Assembly: GCA_012719125.1 (NCBI GenBank)
Contig: JAAYAY010000296.1
Coordinates: forward strand, 1 to 49,496
DNA from: Planctomycetaceae bacterium
GTDB taxonomy: Bacteria > Planctomycetota > Planctomycetia > Pirellulales > Thermoguttaceae
DNA length: 49,496 nt
Direction: 5' to 3'
In this document: positions 1 through 7,948 of the stretch, piece by piece
Layout: each line of letters opens with the position of its first letter
How positions within the stretch are numbered: position 1 is the first letter of the stretch
Translations under genes and position numbers: made by a program
The notes under the pieces: model-generated
What the model was told of the DNA's origin: nothing
What the model saw: the letters and a program-made list of their open reading frames with translations, nothing else
Databases searched by the model: none

Positions 1-368
1 GATTTCCATACCAGGTTGTTCCATTCATGCCTGTAAAATGACGGACTTCGACGAAGGGCGCAACCCCCCTTTTGGAAAAACATCAGGTAGCGGAATGTGA
101 GTTTAACCCGCTGCCGCAGGCGAGGTCCGCTCGGCCATCAGAATCGGCGTCGCGACTGGCAGCAGACCTCGCCTGCGGCAGCGGGTTAAACGACTACTCT
201 TCAAACACTTACGCATAGCGGACAAGACCCGGCGGCATGCCCGGACGCGCAACTTCACTGTAATCGACCTTGCACGAAATGACGAGAAAATTGCACAAAT
301 GGGAGTTTCCCGGCGAGATGGGGGCTGGTACAAGAGAGATCGTCCACTTGTCTGAAGGAGGGATCGCC
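1..368. other. Intergenic region with no confident gene
   Basis: No convincing gene is seen here. The open frame of the next gene can be read back to an ATG at 270, but the predicted residues before position 369 do not look like an oxidoreductase N-terminus and the good ribosome-binding site lies at 355-362. The region carries the long palindrome described separately at 101-191. Confidence 0.5.
101..191. repeat. Perfect 27-bp inverted repeat with 37-nt loop
   Basis: The left arm (101-127, beginning GTTTAACCCGCTGCCGCAGG) is the exact reverse complement of the right arm (165-191), with 37 nt between them. A transcript would fold into a very stable hairpin on either strand. It lacks a T-tract, so it is more like a dispersed palindromic element (REP or MITE type) than a plain intrinsic terminator. 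The sequence shows the symmetry directly. The dispersed-element reading is inference, since only one copy lies in this window. Confidence 0.85.
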
Positions 369-1394
369 GTGCGAGACGGAAAGCTGGGAGTGGCCGTTCA
401 TGGGGCCGGCTGGGTGGCTGGGGCCCACGTGGCCAGTTGGTTGAAGAACCCCCGTGTGGAAGTCGTGTCGATCAGCGACATCCGGAGGGAACGATCGCAG
501 CAGTTGGCGGAACGGTACGGGCTGCACTGCGCGATTCGCGAGGACTACGGCGAAGTGCTCGCGGACCCTGCGGTCGACATCGTCGACGTGACGGGGCCGA
601 ACCACGTTCACACGGAGCACGGGATCGCGGCCGCCGAGGCGGGCAAGCACGTGCTGGTCGAGAAACCGATTGCCCTGACGATGGAGGAAAATCGGGCTCT
701 GCGCGAGGCTGTGGCGAAGGCCGGCGTGAAGAGCCTGGCGGGGTTCTGTCTTCGTTGGAATCCGGCGGTGCAGACGATCAAGTCACTGGTCGAATCGGGG
801 GCGATCGGCGACCTGTTCTACGTGGAAACCGACTACTGGCATGGAATGGGGCCGTCGCATCACGCTTGGAACTTGCACAGCAAGAAGAAGACGGGCGGGA
901 GCGCCATGCTGTTGGCCGGGTGCCACGCCGTGGATGCCCTGCGGTGGCTGGCAGGCGACGAGGCCGAGGAAGTCTCGGCCGTCTCCAATAACCGGAAAGG
1001 GCTGTTCGAATACGACGCCAACGTTGTGGCCGTCGTCAGATTCCGAACGGGGATCATCGGCAAAGTGTCGGCCCTGTTCGACTGCGAGATGCCCTATGCG
1101 TTCAACATGGACCTCGCGGGCACGGAAGGCGCGATCCGCGACGATCGCGTCTGGTCGAAGAAGTTGTTTCCCGGTCAGACCGGATGGACCAGGTGTGCCA
1201 CGGTGCTTCCCGACTCGGGCGACGTGCACCACCATCCGTTCGACGGGGAGATCAACCATTTTGTCGATTGTATTCTCGAGGATCGCGAGTCGCACTGCAA
1301 TCTGGCCGACGCGTATCGCACCCACGAGCTATGTATGGCCATCGATCGGTCCATCGAGGAGGGCGGGCCGGTGAAATTGCCGCTGGAGGTGTAG
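369..1394 (+). CDS. Gfo/Idh/MocA family NAD(P)-dependent oxidoreductase
   Basis: A predicted 341-residue cytoplasmic oxidoreductase of the Gfo/Idh/MocA family, which usually oxidises or reduces sugars, inositols or sugar-nucleotides with NAD(P). The N-terminus carries the Rossmann glycine motif (VHGAGWVAG) and a VEKPIALTMEE segment containing the family EKP motif. A SLAGFCLRWNP stretch and the GGSAMLLAGCHAVDALRW region lie in the C-terminal substrate domain, as in related proteins. I chose the GTG at 369 because AAGGAGGG at 355-362 precedes it by six bases. An upstream ATG at 270 is open but adds residues unlike the family. Three bases separate its stop from the next gene, so the two are probably co-transcribed. 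The substrate cannot be told from sequence. Confidence 0.88.
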   Translation: MRDGKLGVAVHGAGWVAGAHVASWLKNPRVEVVSISDIRRERSQQLAERYGLHCAIREDYGEVLADPAVDIVDVTGPNHVHTEHGIAAAEAGKHVLVEKPIALTMEENRALREAVAKAGVKSLAGFCLRWNPAVQTIKSLVESGAIGDLFYVETDYWHGMGPSHHAWNLHSKKKTGGSAMLLAGCHAVDALRWLAGDEAEEVSAVSNNRKGLFEYDANVVAVVRFRTGIIGKVSALFDCEMPYAFNMDLAGTEGAIRDDRVWSKKLFPGQTGWTRCATVLPDSGDVHHHPFDGEINHFVDCILEDRESHCNLADAYRTHELCMAIDRSIEEGGPVKLPLEV

Positions 1395-1396
1395 CA

Positions 1397-2395
1397 GTGG
1401 AACCTGTGGAGATTGTCCAACGTGCCATCACGTTCCGCGAGCCGCCGCGGCTGCCGTTCTGGCAGCACTGGAATCACAAGATGCCGGAGTTTCCGGACGA
1501 CGTGCACAATATTTGGGAGATGGACCGCGCGGAAGCGGGATGGTTCTTCGACAATCCGGGGATGGACGATTGGGGGTGCGGCTGGACCACGACCGAGCTA
1601 AAGAACATCGGGCAGGTAAACGAGTTTCCGCTCGCCGATTGGTCCTCACTCGAGGGTTACAGGCCGCCGAATCCGCGGAACCCGTTCTACTACGATCGGC
1701 TCGGGCCGCTGATCGACGAAGCCAACGGCCGTTACGTATGCCTGACAGCCCACTCGTTGTTATTCTCGCGATTGCACAAGCTTAGGGGGTTTGCCAACAC
1801 CATGGAGGACTTCTACCTTGAGCCGGAACGGGTGCACCGCGTGCTGGACATGATCGTCGACTTCAAGCTGGAGCAGATCGACGAGCTGAGGCGGCGTTTC
1901 GGCAGCCGGATTCACGGGCTGTTTGTGGCCGACGATTGGGGGACCCAGGGCGGCACGTTCGTGGGCAAAAAGACCCTCGACGAATTCTTCTCGCCGCGCT
2001 ATCGGCGGATCTTCGACGCCATTCACGACTGCGGGTGGCATGTGATCCTTCACAGTTGCGGGCGGATCAACGATTTCGTACCCACGTTCATCGAACTCGG
2101 CGTGGATGTCATGAACATGCAGCAGACTTTGAGCTACGGATTGGAGGAATTTGGCGGTCAGTTTCGGGGCAAGGTGTGCTTCGCCGCCACGGTGGACATT
2201 CAGACGACGATGCCACGGGGCGACGAGCAGGAGGTTCGGGAGGAAGCGAGGCGTCTGGTCGAAAACTGGAGCACGCCCGAAGGCGGAATGATTGTGTTTG
2301 ACTATGGGGACTGGGTGGCGATCGGCGTTCAAGATCGTACGGCTCGGGTTATGTTCGACGAGTTTGCGACGTATCGGCGAAAGGCATGTTTGTGA
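1397..2395 (+). CDS. Uroporphyrinogen decarboxylase-like (URO-D superfamily) protein
   Basis: A 332-residue TIM-barrel protein of the uroporphyrinogen decarboxylase / corrinoid methyltransferase superfamily. Family features are the FVADDWGTQ segment (about residues 177-185), the PRYRRIFDAIHDCGWHV helix-strand unit and an HSCGR motif (219-223) before DFVPTFIELGVD. In zinc-dependent MtaA-type members the HxC pair is completed by a later cysteine. Here the matching C-terminal segment reads FDYGDW, so the third ligand seems absent. It is therefore unlikely to be the heme-pathway enzyme, and planctomycetes carry many such paralogs of unknown function beside Gfo/Idh genes. The GTG start at 1397 is preceded by TGGAGGTG and lies two bases after the upstream stop, which suggests translational coupling. 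Specific activity unknown. Confidence 0.82.
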   Translation: MEPVEIVQRAITFREPPRLPFWQHWNHKMPEFPDDVHNIWEMDRAEAGWFFDNPGMDDWGCGWTTTELKNIGQVNEFPLADWSSLEGYRPPNPRNPFYYDRLGPLIDEANGRYVCLTAHSLLFSRLHKLRGFANTMEDFYLEPERVHRVLDMIVDFKLEQIDELRRRFGSRIHGLFVADDWGTQGGTFVGKKTLDEFFSPRYRRIFDAIHDCGWHVILHSCGRINDFVPTFIELGVDVMNMQQTLSYGLEEFGGQFRGKVCFAATVDIQTTMPRGDEQEVREEARRLVENWSTPEGGMIVFDYGDWVAIGVQDRTARVMFDEFATYRRKACL

Positions 2396-2460
2396 CAGAA
2401 GGATTGATGACAGAAAGATGACAGGGTTTCTGTCGATGGTCAACGACGGGAGATAAATCG

Positions 2461-3771
2461 ATGTTAAAACGATCTACAAGGCGACAGTTTCTGGCGGCAG
2501 CCGGTTGTGCGGTTGCGGCGCCGACGATCATCCCGCGGCACGTGCTGGCGGCTGCTGATCAGCCGGGAGCCAACGACCGGATCGGTCTGGGGTTCATCGG
2601 GGTGGGACGCCGCGGGAACCAGTTGATCGGCGCCCTCCCCAAGACGCAGGAGTGGCAGATCGTGGCGGCGGCCGACCTGGATCGCACGCGGCGCGAGGAA
2701 GCGGCCGCGAAGCGCAAGTGCCGGGCCCATGCCGACTATCGCGAGATGCTGGACGCCGGCGACGTGGACGCCGTGATGATTGCCACGCCGGACCATTGGC
2801 ACGTGGCCCCGGCGCTCGAAGCCTGCCAGGCCGGCAAGGACATTTATCTGGAGAAGCCGCTCAGTCACACGATTCGGGAAGGGCGAGTGCTGGTGGATGC
2901 GGTTCGCAAGTTCGGCCGCGTGTTGCAGACGGGAAGCCAGCGGCGATGCATGAAGGGCCATCGCCTGGGCTGCGAAATGGTCCGCAACGGCCTGGTCGGC
3001 AAGATCGAGACGGTGCTGATCATGAACTACCCCAGCCCGTGGGAATGCGGGCTGCCGGGGCAGCCGGTGCGCGAGGGGCTCGATTGGGACAAGTGGTGCG
3101 GGCCGACCGAGCCGGTCCCCTATCACGACGACATCTTCATTCAGCGGTCCAACCCCGGCTGGATCAGCTTCAGACCCTGGTCGGGGGGCGAGATGACGGG
3201 CACGGGAGCCCACGGGTTCGACCAGATCCAATGGGCACTCGACATGGACCACACGGGACCCGTCGAGATCTGGTGTGAGAAAGACGATTTCAAGGCCCCC
3301 GTCTACACCGAGCCGGAGAACCGGACGCGGGGCGATCGGCTCTGCAGCGAAGGCTACCGGGTCCGAATGCGCTATGCCAACGGAATCGAGATCCGGTTGG
3401 AACCGGGCGAATCGGCCGCGGGAGCCTCGTTTGTGGGACCGGGCGGCAAGATCCGCATCGGCAACAACACGGTGGACAGCAATCCGCCCGAGTTGGTGAC
3501 CGAGGCCGCCAAGGACCTGAAGGTGCGTCTGCCGGAGATCAACGACCACATCCAGAACTGGTTCGACTGCATCAAGAACCGCCAGCGACCAATCTGCGAC
3601 GTAGAGATCGGCCACCGTTCGGCGATTCTCTGCCATCTCGGCAATATCGCCCGATGGGCAGGGCGGCGTCTGAAGTGGGATCCGGAGAAGGAGATCTTCC
3701 CGGACGACACCGAGGCAAACGAGTTTCTCGATCGGCCGCGGAGGAAGGGGTTTGAGTTGCCGGAGGTGTAG
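2461..3771 (+). CDS. Tat-exported Gfo/Idh/MocA family oxidoreductase
   Basis: A 436-residue Gfo/Idh/MocA protein with a twin-arginine signal: TRRQFLAAAGCAVAAPT at residues 6-22, probably cut near VLAAADQ. The Rossmann motif is GFIGVGRRGN, and YLEKPLSHTIREG contains the EKP motif. The C-terminal part (PWSGGEMTGTGAHGFDQIQW) is the substrate-domain type common in planctomycete and Bacteroidetes exported members. Tat export lets the protein leave the cytoplasm folded with its nucleotide bound. The ATG is preceded by GGGAGATAAATCG. It follows the URO-D-like gene by 65 bp on the same strand, so the three plus-strand genes may form one unit. Family assignment is firm and the substrate is unknown. 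Confidence 0.9.
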   Translation: MLKRSTRRQFLAAAGCAVAAPTIIPRHVLAAADQPGANDRIGLGFIGVGRRGNQLIGALPKTQEWQIVAAADLDRTRREEAAAKRKCRAHADYREMLDAGDVDAVMIATPDHWHVAPALEACQAGKDIYLEKPLSHTIREGRVLVDAVRKFGRVLQTGSQRRCMKGHRLGCEMVRNGLVGKIETVLIMNYPSPWECGLPGQPVREGLDWDKWCGPTEPVPYHDDIFIQRSNPGWISFRPWSGGEMTGTGAHGFDQIQWALDMDHTGPVEIWCEKDDFKAPVYTEPENRTRGDRLCSEGYRVRMRYANGIEIRLEPGESAAGASFVGPGGKIRIGNNTVDSNPPELVTEAAKDLKVRLPEINDHIQNWFDCIKNRQRPICDVEIGHRSAILCHLGNIARWAGRRLKWDPEKEIFPDDTEANEFLDRPRRKGFELPEV

Positions 3772-3818
3772 AGACCATTAACGGCGCTCGCGGGGCAAGG
3801 CGAAAATCCCATTAGCCG

Positions 3819-3886
3819 TCATTCCCGCGAAGGCGGGAATCCAGGCCGTTTGCCGAGTGACTGGATTCCTGCCTTCGTGGGAATGA
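3819..3886. repeat. REP-like palindrome (TCATTCCCGCGAAGGCGGGA type)
   Basis: The left arm 3819-3844 and the right arm 3861-3886 are inverted copies that differ at two positions, separated by 16 nt. The left arm itself holds the smaller palindrome ATTCCCGCGAAGGCGGGAAT. This matches the widespread 'attcccgc...gcgggaat' class of repetitive extragenic palindromes. It lies between convergent genes (plus-strand Gfo/Idh ending at 3771 and a minus-strand gene ending at 4003), a usual REP position, and may also stop transcription. Confidence 0.8.
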
Positions 3887-4002
3887 TGCACGGCGCAATG
3901 CGTCTGCTTGGAACCCCACAATCTCATCCGTCGGGGGGCTGTCACGGAGGCAACCGGCGAGAGACGATCTGCAGGAGACGGAGGCTGCAAAAGGGGACCG
4001 GC

Positions 4003-4722
4003 CTACTGCCGCCAGCGCTCGTCTCGATCCTCCACCTTTCGCGACAGTTCTTCCAGCCGGGCAGCGAGGTCGGCCAATTGCGGCGGCGAGTCGGGGCCGT
4101 CGTCGAAACGCAGGGTGGTGTTGCCCATGGGGAGCGGCGGGCGGCTGCCGGCGGTATGGGAGGTGGTGTGCCGCGTGCTGCCAGGTGAATCGAGTTGCAG
4201 AACCAGGCCGAGGAGGAGGAAGATCTGGCCGGCCACTGCGATTGGGATGCCCATGGGCATGAGATCGGGGCGAGCACCATAGTGGGCCAAGGCCATGAGC
4301 GACCCGCCGCAGACCGTGATCGCCAACCCCAGCCCGATCCCAATCAGCCCGAGACGAGCGGCCCAACCGGGACGTCGTTCCGCAGGACGCTCGGCGAGGA
4401 TCTGCTCGCGGGGGACGGACGCATGATGGGGATCGACGCGGAAGTGGCGCGAATCCGACAGGGCGAGCGGACTCTTCAAGGGACTTCGCGCGTAGATCCG
4501 GTCGAGGTGGCGGAGCCGCTCTTCCATCTCCCATTCGTCGTAGTCGTGCGAGGGAGGGGCATCGGGCATCGACGACTCTCCCTGTGTCCTTTTCTCCGGC
4601 GAGTGCTCCACCGGCCTGCCGGTCGACGACGGCAGCATCTCCCCGCAGCGGGGGCAGCAGTACTGACCCCCGCCAGGAACGACTGAACCGGGCACGTCTT
4701 GGCGGCAAATGGAACACCACAT
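4003..4722 (-). CDS. Zinc-ribbon membrane protein of unknown function
   Basis: A 239-residue protein not recognised as a named family. The N-terminus has cysteine pairs CSIC (3-6) and CCPRC (22-26), a likely zinc ribbon. A charged linker follows, then two hydrophobic segments (LGLIGIGLGLAITVCGGSLM and IPIAVAGQIFLLLGLVLQL) that should cross the membrane as a hairpin. The C-terminus is a short predicted coiled coil (LADLAARLEELSRKVEDRDE). Small zinc-ribbon/TM proteins of this plan are common in planctomycetes. The ATG lacks a strong ribosome-binding site. It is convergent with the upstream Gfo/Idh gene and separate from the ABC operon that follows. Confidence 0.65.
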   Translation of the reverse strand: MWCSICRQDVPGSVVPGGGQYCCPRCGEMLPSSTGRPVEHSPEKRTQGESSMPDAPPSHDYDEWEMEERLRHLDRIYARSPLKSPLALSDSRHFRVDPHHASVPREQILAERPAERRPGWAARLGLIGIGLGLAITVCGGSLMALAHYGARPDLMPMGIPIAVAGQIFLLLGLVLQLDSPGSTRHTTSHTAGSRPPLPMGNTTLRFDDGPDSPPQLADLAARLEELSRKVEDRDERWRQ

Positions 4723-4882
4723 GGTGTTCTATCCATCGACGGAAGGACTGTTAAACTGTAACGATTCCGGGGATTTTGCGGGCAGACCGTGATAACCAAA
4801 AGAACATGGGATAACTAGGGAAGATTCGCCCGGCAATTATTGAGCGAGCGCTCGTGAAGTTGGGCGTTTGTCGTTGCGAGGT

Positions 4883-4904
4883 GCTCGGCTCTGGAGAGCC
4901 AAGC
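4883..4904. repeat. Short hairpin just after the ABC permease gene
   Basis: GCTCGGCTCT (4883-4892) and AGAGCCAAGC (4895-4904) form a 10-bp stem with one mismatch and a two-base loop. It sits 10 bases beyond the stop codon of the minus-strand permease gene, so it may act in 3'-end formation, although no T-run follows. It could also be a member of a dispersed palindrome family. Confidence 0.5.
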
Positions 4905-4914
4905 TACGGGGGGG

Positions 4915-6666
4915 CTATTCCACCTCGTGGGTCACCATTTCGAGAATCTTCGGTTCGCGGCGCTCCAGCAAGCGTCCCAGAGGGGCCAGCGTTTGCCAAT
5001 AGAGGAGCGCGGCGAGTCCCGCCAGGACGGCGGCACATAGCAGGGTGGCCACGGTCACGGAAAGGGGCGTGAAATACCCGATCAGCATTCCCAGCAACGG
5101 GGGGAAGAAGGCGGGCACGATGGCCGCCATCGAGACGAAATGGCCCACGAAGACCAGCAGGGCGGTGAGGCCCGTCATCTTCGTAGCCTTCATCGTGCCT
5201 GCGCCGACGCGATAGGGCGCGAGAATCGAAGCCAAGTTCCCCAGCACACTCATGATCAGAAACACGGCGGCGAATTCGAGGACGGCCGCGGCGACGTCGC
5301 TGAAGCGGAGACGGGCCAAGGCGGTCACCATGACGAGGAACACGCTGAACACGCCGAAGGCCACCACGAGCAGGGCGAGATTCTTGCCCATCAGGATGTG
5401 GCGGCGGGGAGTCGGCAGGAGCACGAGGGCCCGGAAACCGTTGCGGTCGAATCCGAAATGGTTGAACAGCAACTGGGTTAATCCCATGAAGGTGACGGCA
5501 GCCGCCCCGCAGGCCAGGAAGGGCAGTAGTTCGGCCGGCGCCGTACCTGGTCGTCGCATGATAACCCCTGCGCCTATGACTCCGAAGATCACGATATTCA
5601 TGGTCAGTGCCATCTTCACTTCCGGCGCACGCGACATCGACCGGAGAACGGCCAGACCCAGGGCCGTCACCGGCTGAGGAACCAAGGGGAGGCTTCTTTC
5701 GACAAAGATCGTCTTGCCCGCTTCATGCCGTGTGTTTGTGACGGGTGAAGCGGCCGGCACCTTGGCCGTTCCGTTTCCCTGGTAGAACCGAAGCGTGCCG
5801 CGATAGGCCCCGGCGAAGCCCCAGGATCCGAGGGCGATCATGCCCAGGGCACCCCACAGGGCCGGCCAGACACGGCCTTCCGCCAACCCCTTGGCGCCGT
5901 TGGGCAGCCACAGCAGCGGCACGACCTGGTGCACGGCGTTGAAGACGGCCTCCGTCTCGTACTCCTCCGCTTGGCGTTCGGCCTGCCACTGGGCGAGTCC
6001 TTCCGGCGTCTGGGGCGGACGGGTGTGCCCGGGACCGCCCCAAACGTTCACGATCAAGTTGGGCAGTTGAAAAACCAGGATGAAGGCTAGCGTGACGCCC
6101 ATAATGACTGCCTGACGCCGGCGCTTGTTGACCATCAGGGCGGCCAGCCAACCCCGCAGCCGATAGGTCCAGGCCGTGATCATGAAGAAGAAACCCAGCA
6201 CCAGGGGCAACAGGAGCAGCATGGCGGGGCCGCATCCGACGGCCAGACCCAGGGTCAGGCCGAGCATGGCGGGAACGATCGCGGCCATGCTGAGGCAGAG
6301 GAGCGACGCCAGATAGTTGAGCAGGAAAACGTCGCGCAGAGCGACGGGCAGATGCAGGAAGCGGGTCAGGTCGAACACCTCCGACCGCTGCAGTTCGGTG
6401 ACCAGTCCCATCATCCACATGAACAGGAAGACGGCAATCAGCCCGTCGAACACAAACAGGATTTCTACGGGACGGGCATAAGGCAGTCCGAATATCCCGG
6501 CCGCCAGGCCGGCAACGCTGCCGATCGCGGCCAGGGCGAGACCGGCGTACACCACGATGAACATGATGACCACGTTCACCACGCCGCCGCGGCGCCACTG
6601 GTTGCGGGTCAGACGCCAACGGAGCCAGAGCATAGTGCGCAGGTGAGACAGGGTTGGATTTGCCAC
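4915..6666 (-). CDS. ABC transporter permease
   Basis: A 583-residue integral membrane protein, the probable membrane partner of the ATPase encoded just upstream. The N-terminal cytoplasmic stretch (LWLRWRLTRNQWRRGG) leads into many hydrophobic segments in two blocks of about 6 each, separated by a soluble loop near residues 200-330. This arrangement is seen in large ABC-2-like exporter permeases of planctomycetes. It starts with GTG at 6666, one base after the ATPase stop at 6668, so translation is likely coupled. The cargo cannot be deduced. Family assignment rests on topology and neighbour. Confidence 0.78.
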   Translation of the reverse strand: MANPTLSHLRTMLWLRWRLTRNQWRRGGVVNVVIMFIVVYAGLALAAIGSVAGLAAGIFGLPYARPVEILFVFDGLIAVFLFMWMMGLVTELQRSEVFDLTRFLHLPVALRDVFLLNYLASLLCLSMAAIVPAMLGLTLGLAVGCGPAMLLLLPLVLGFFFMITAWTYRLRGWLAALMVNKRRRQAVIMGVTLAFILVFQLPNLIVNVWGGPGHTRPPQTPEGLAQWQAERQAEEYETEAVFNAVHQVVPLLWLPNGAKGLAEGRVWPALWGALGMIALGSWGFAGAYRGTLRFYQGNGTAKVPAASPVTNTRHEAGKTIFVERSLPLVPQPVTALGLAVLRSMSRAPEVKMALTMNIVIFGVIGAGVIMRRPGTAPAELLPFLACGAAAVTFMGLTQLLFNHFGFDRNGFRALVLLPTPRRHILMGKNLALLVVAFGVFSVFLVMVTALARLRFSDVAAAVLEFAAVFLIMSVLGNLASILAPYRVGAGTMKATKMTGLTALLVFVGHFVSMAAIVPAFFPPLLGMLIGYFTPLSVTVATLLCAAVLAGLAALLYWQTLAPLGRLLERREPKILEMVTHEVE

Positions 6667-6667
6667 G

Positions 6668-7426
6668 TCATTCCTCCAACCAGCTCAGTTTCTGCTTCTC
6701 AACCTGCCCGTTGCCGACGACTTCGAGGAAGCGTTCCTCAAGGGAGCCATTTTGCCGAACGTCGTCCATTGAGGCCTGCAGAACGAGTTTGCCCTGGGCG
6801 ACAATGCCGACGTGGGTGCACAGCTTCTCGACGATTTCCAGCACGTGGGAGGTGAGAAAGACCGTGGTGCCCCGTTTGACGAAGCCGAGCAGGACGTCGC
6901 GAAGCATGCGGGAGGCGACGGCGTCGACGCCCTCGAAGGGTTCGTCGAGAAAGAGCAGGTCCGGATTAGGCAGCAGGGCCGCGGCCAGGGCCAGCTTCTT
7001 CTTCATGCCGTGAGAGTATTCGAGCGTGGTCTTCTTTTCTTCGCGGTCCAGATCCATCATGGCCAGCAGTTCCTGGCAGCGCTGGCGAACCGTCTCGGAG
7101 GGCAGAAGGTACATCCGCCCGATGAAGGTGAGATACTCGCGGGCCGTCAGGTTGTCGAACAGTGCCAGATCTTCGGGCACGACGCCGATGCGGCGTTTGA
7201 CCGATCGGGCAGCCGCGGTCGTCGACAGGTCGGTCTCCAGCACCCGCATCGAACCGCTGGTGGGGGCGAGCAACCCGGTGAGCATCTTGATCGTCGTGGA
7301 TTTCCCAGCCCCGTTGGGGCCGAGGAATCCGAAGAACTGTCCGGCCTCCACTCGGAGATTCAGCCCGTCCACAGCACGGACGGGCCCGAAACAGCGCGTC
7401 AACCCGCTGGTTTCCACGGCAAGCAT
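6668..7426 (-). CDS. ABC transporter ATP-binding protein
   Basis: A 252-residue ABC ATPase. Walker A is GPNGAGKST, followed by TTIKMLTGLLAPTSG. The signature region is YSHGMKKKLALAAAL, in which the usual LSGGQ is degenerate, as often in ABC-2 exporter (DrrA/CcmA-like) ATPases. Walker B is DLLFLDEPFEGVD, and the switch histidine lies in FLTSHVLE. GAGGGA stands seven bases before the ATG at 7426. It is first in a two-gene operon with the permease. An exporter is likely because no substrate-binding protein gene is present nearby. Confidence 0.9.
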   Translation of the reverse strand: MLAVETSGLTRCFGPVRAVDGLNLRVEAGQFFGFLGPNGAGKSTTIKMLTGLLAPTSGSMRVLETDLSTTAAARSVKRRIGVVPEDLALFDNLTAREYLTFIGRMYLLPSETVRQRCQELLAMMDLDREEKKTTLEYSHGMKKKLALAAALLPNPDLLFLDEPFEGVDAVASRMLRDVLLGFVKRGTTVFLTSHVLEIVEKLCTHVGIVAQGKLVLQASMDDVRQNGSLEERFLEVVGNGQVEKQKLSWLEE

Positions 7427-7948
7427 GGGTTAGATCCCTCTTCTCGTTCTTACGACACGAAGCCCCGTATCCTGATTCGGAGACCAGGCCGACATATTGG
7501 ACCTGGAGCCATTCGCACCGTGGGTGACGTTTGCAGGGTGTCGCCCAGTCCCACCGTGATCAGGTTGCAGACGTCAGAAACGACCTACCCAAGTGTAAAC
7601 TCACGACGGGTCCAGGTCCATCAGGGGGGGCCAGTGCCGCAAGAATCCGCTTCCGCGCCCCATGATAAGCGGCCGGATCGGTCCGGTATACCCCTACCTC
7701 CGTGAGGTCGTCAACGAGGGCTTCTCCTTCGTGTCGCAGCCGTCGAAACCACGGATTGAGCCGCTCGTATGGACTGGACAATAGACTGAGGTTCCCAAGT
7801 TCAGAGCGGCTTCTGTGACCTCTTCCGTCACTTGACGGCAGGTTCGTCAGCCGGGTGAGCAACCCTGCCGGGCGTTTTGAATCTGCGAACCGGGATTAAC
7901 CGGTTGATGGTCAGTCGCACGTCGCTCGACGGCAATTTGCAGGCGTGG
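7427..7948. other. Gene-poor interval, possible gene remnant
   Basis: About 520 bp between two minus-strand units. It should hold the promoter of the ABC operon. A 100-codon open frame on the minus strand (7560-7862) encodes residues such as GEALVDDLTEVGVYRTDPAAY that look protein-like, but I recognise no family and see no good start. It could be a small gene or a degraded gene end. I do not call it as a gene. Confidence 0.4.

Noticed and set aside
7560-7862. A 100-codon minus-strand open frame in the gap after the ABC operon's upstream end
   Set aside because: Some residues look protein-like but there is no ribosome-binding site or recognised domain. It may be a remnant; it was left as a note in the interval entry.
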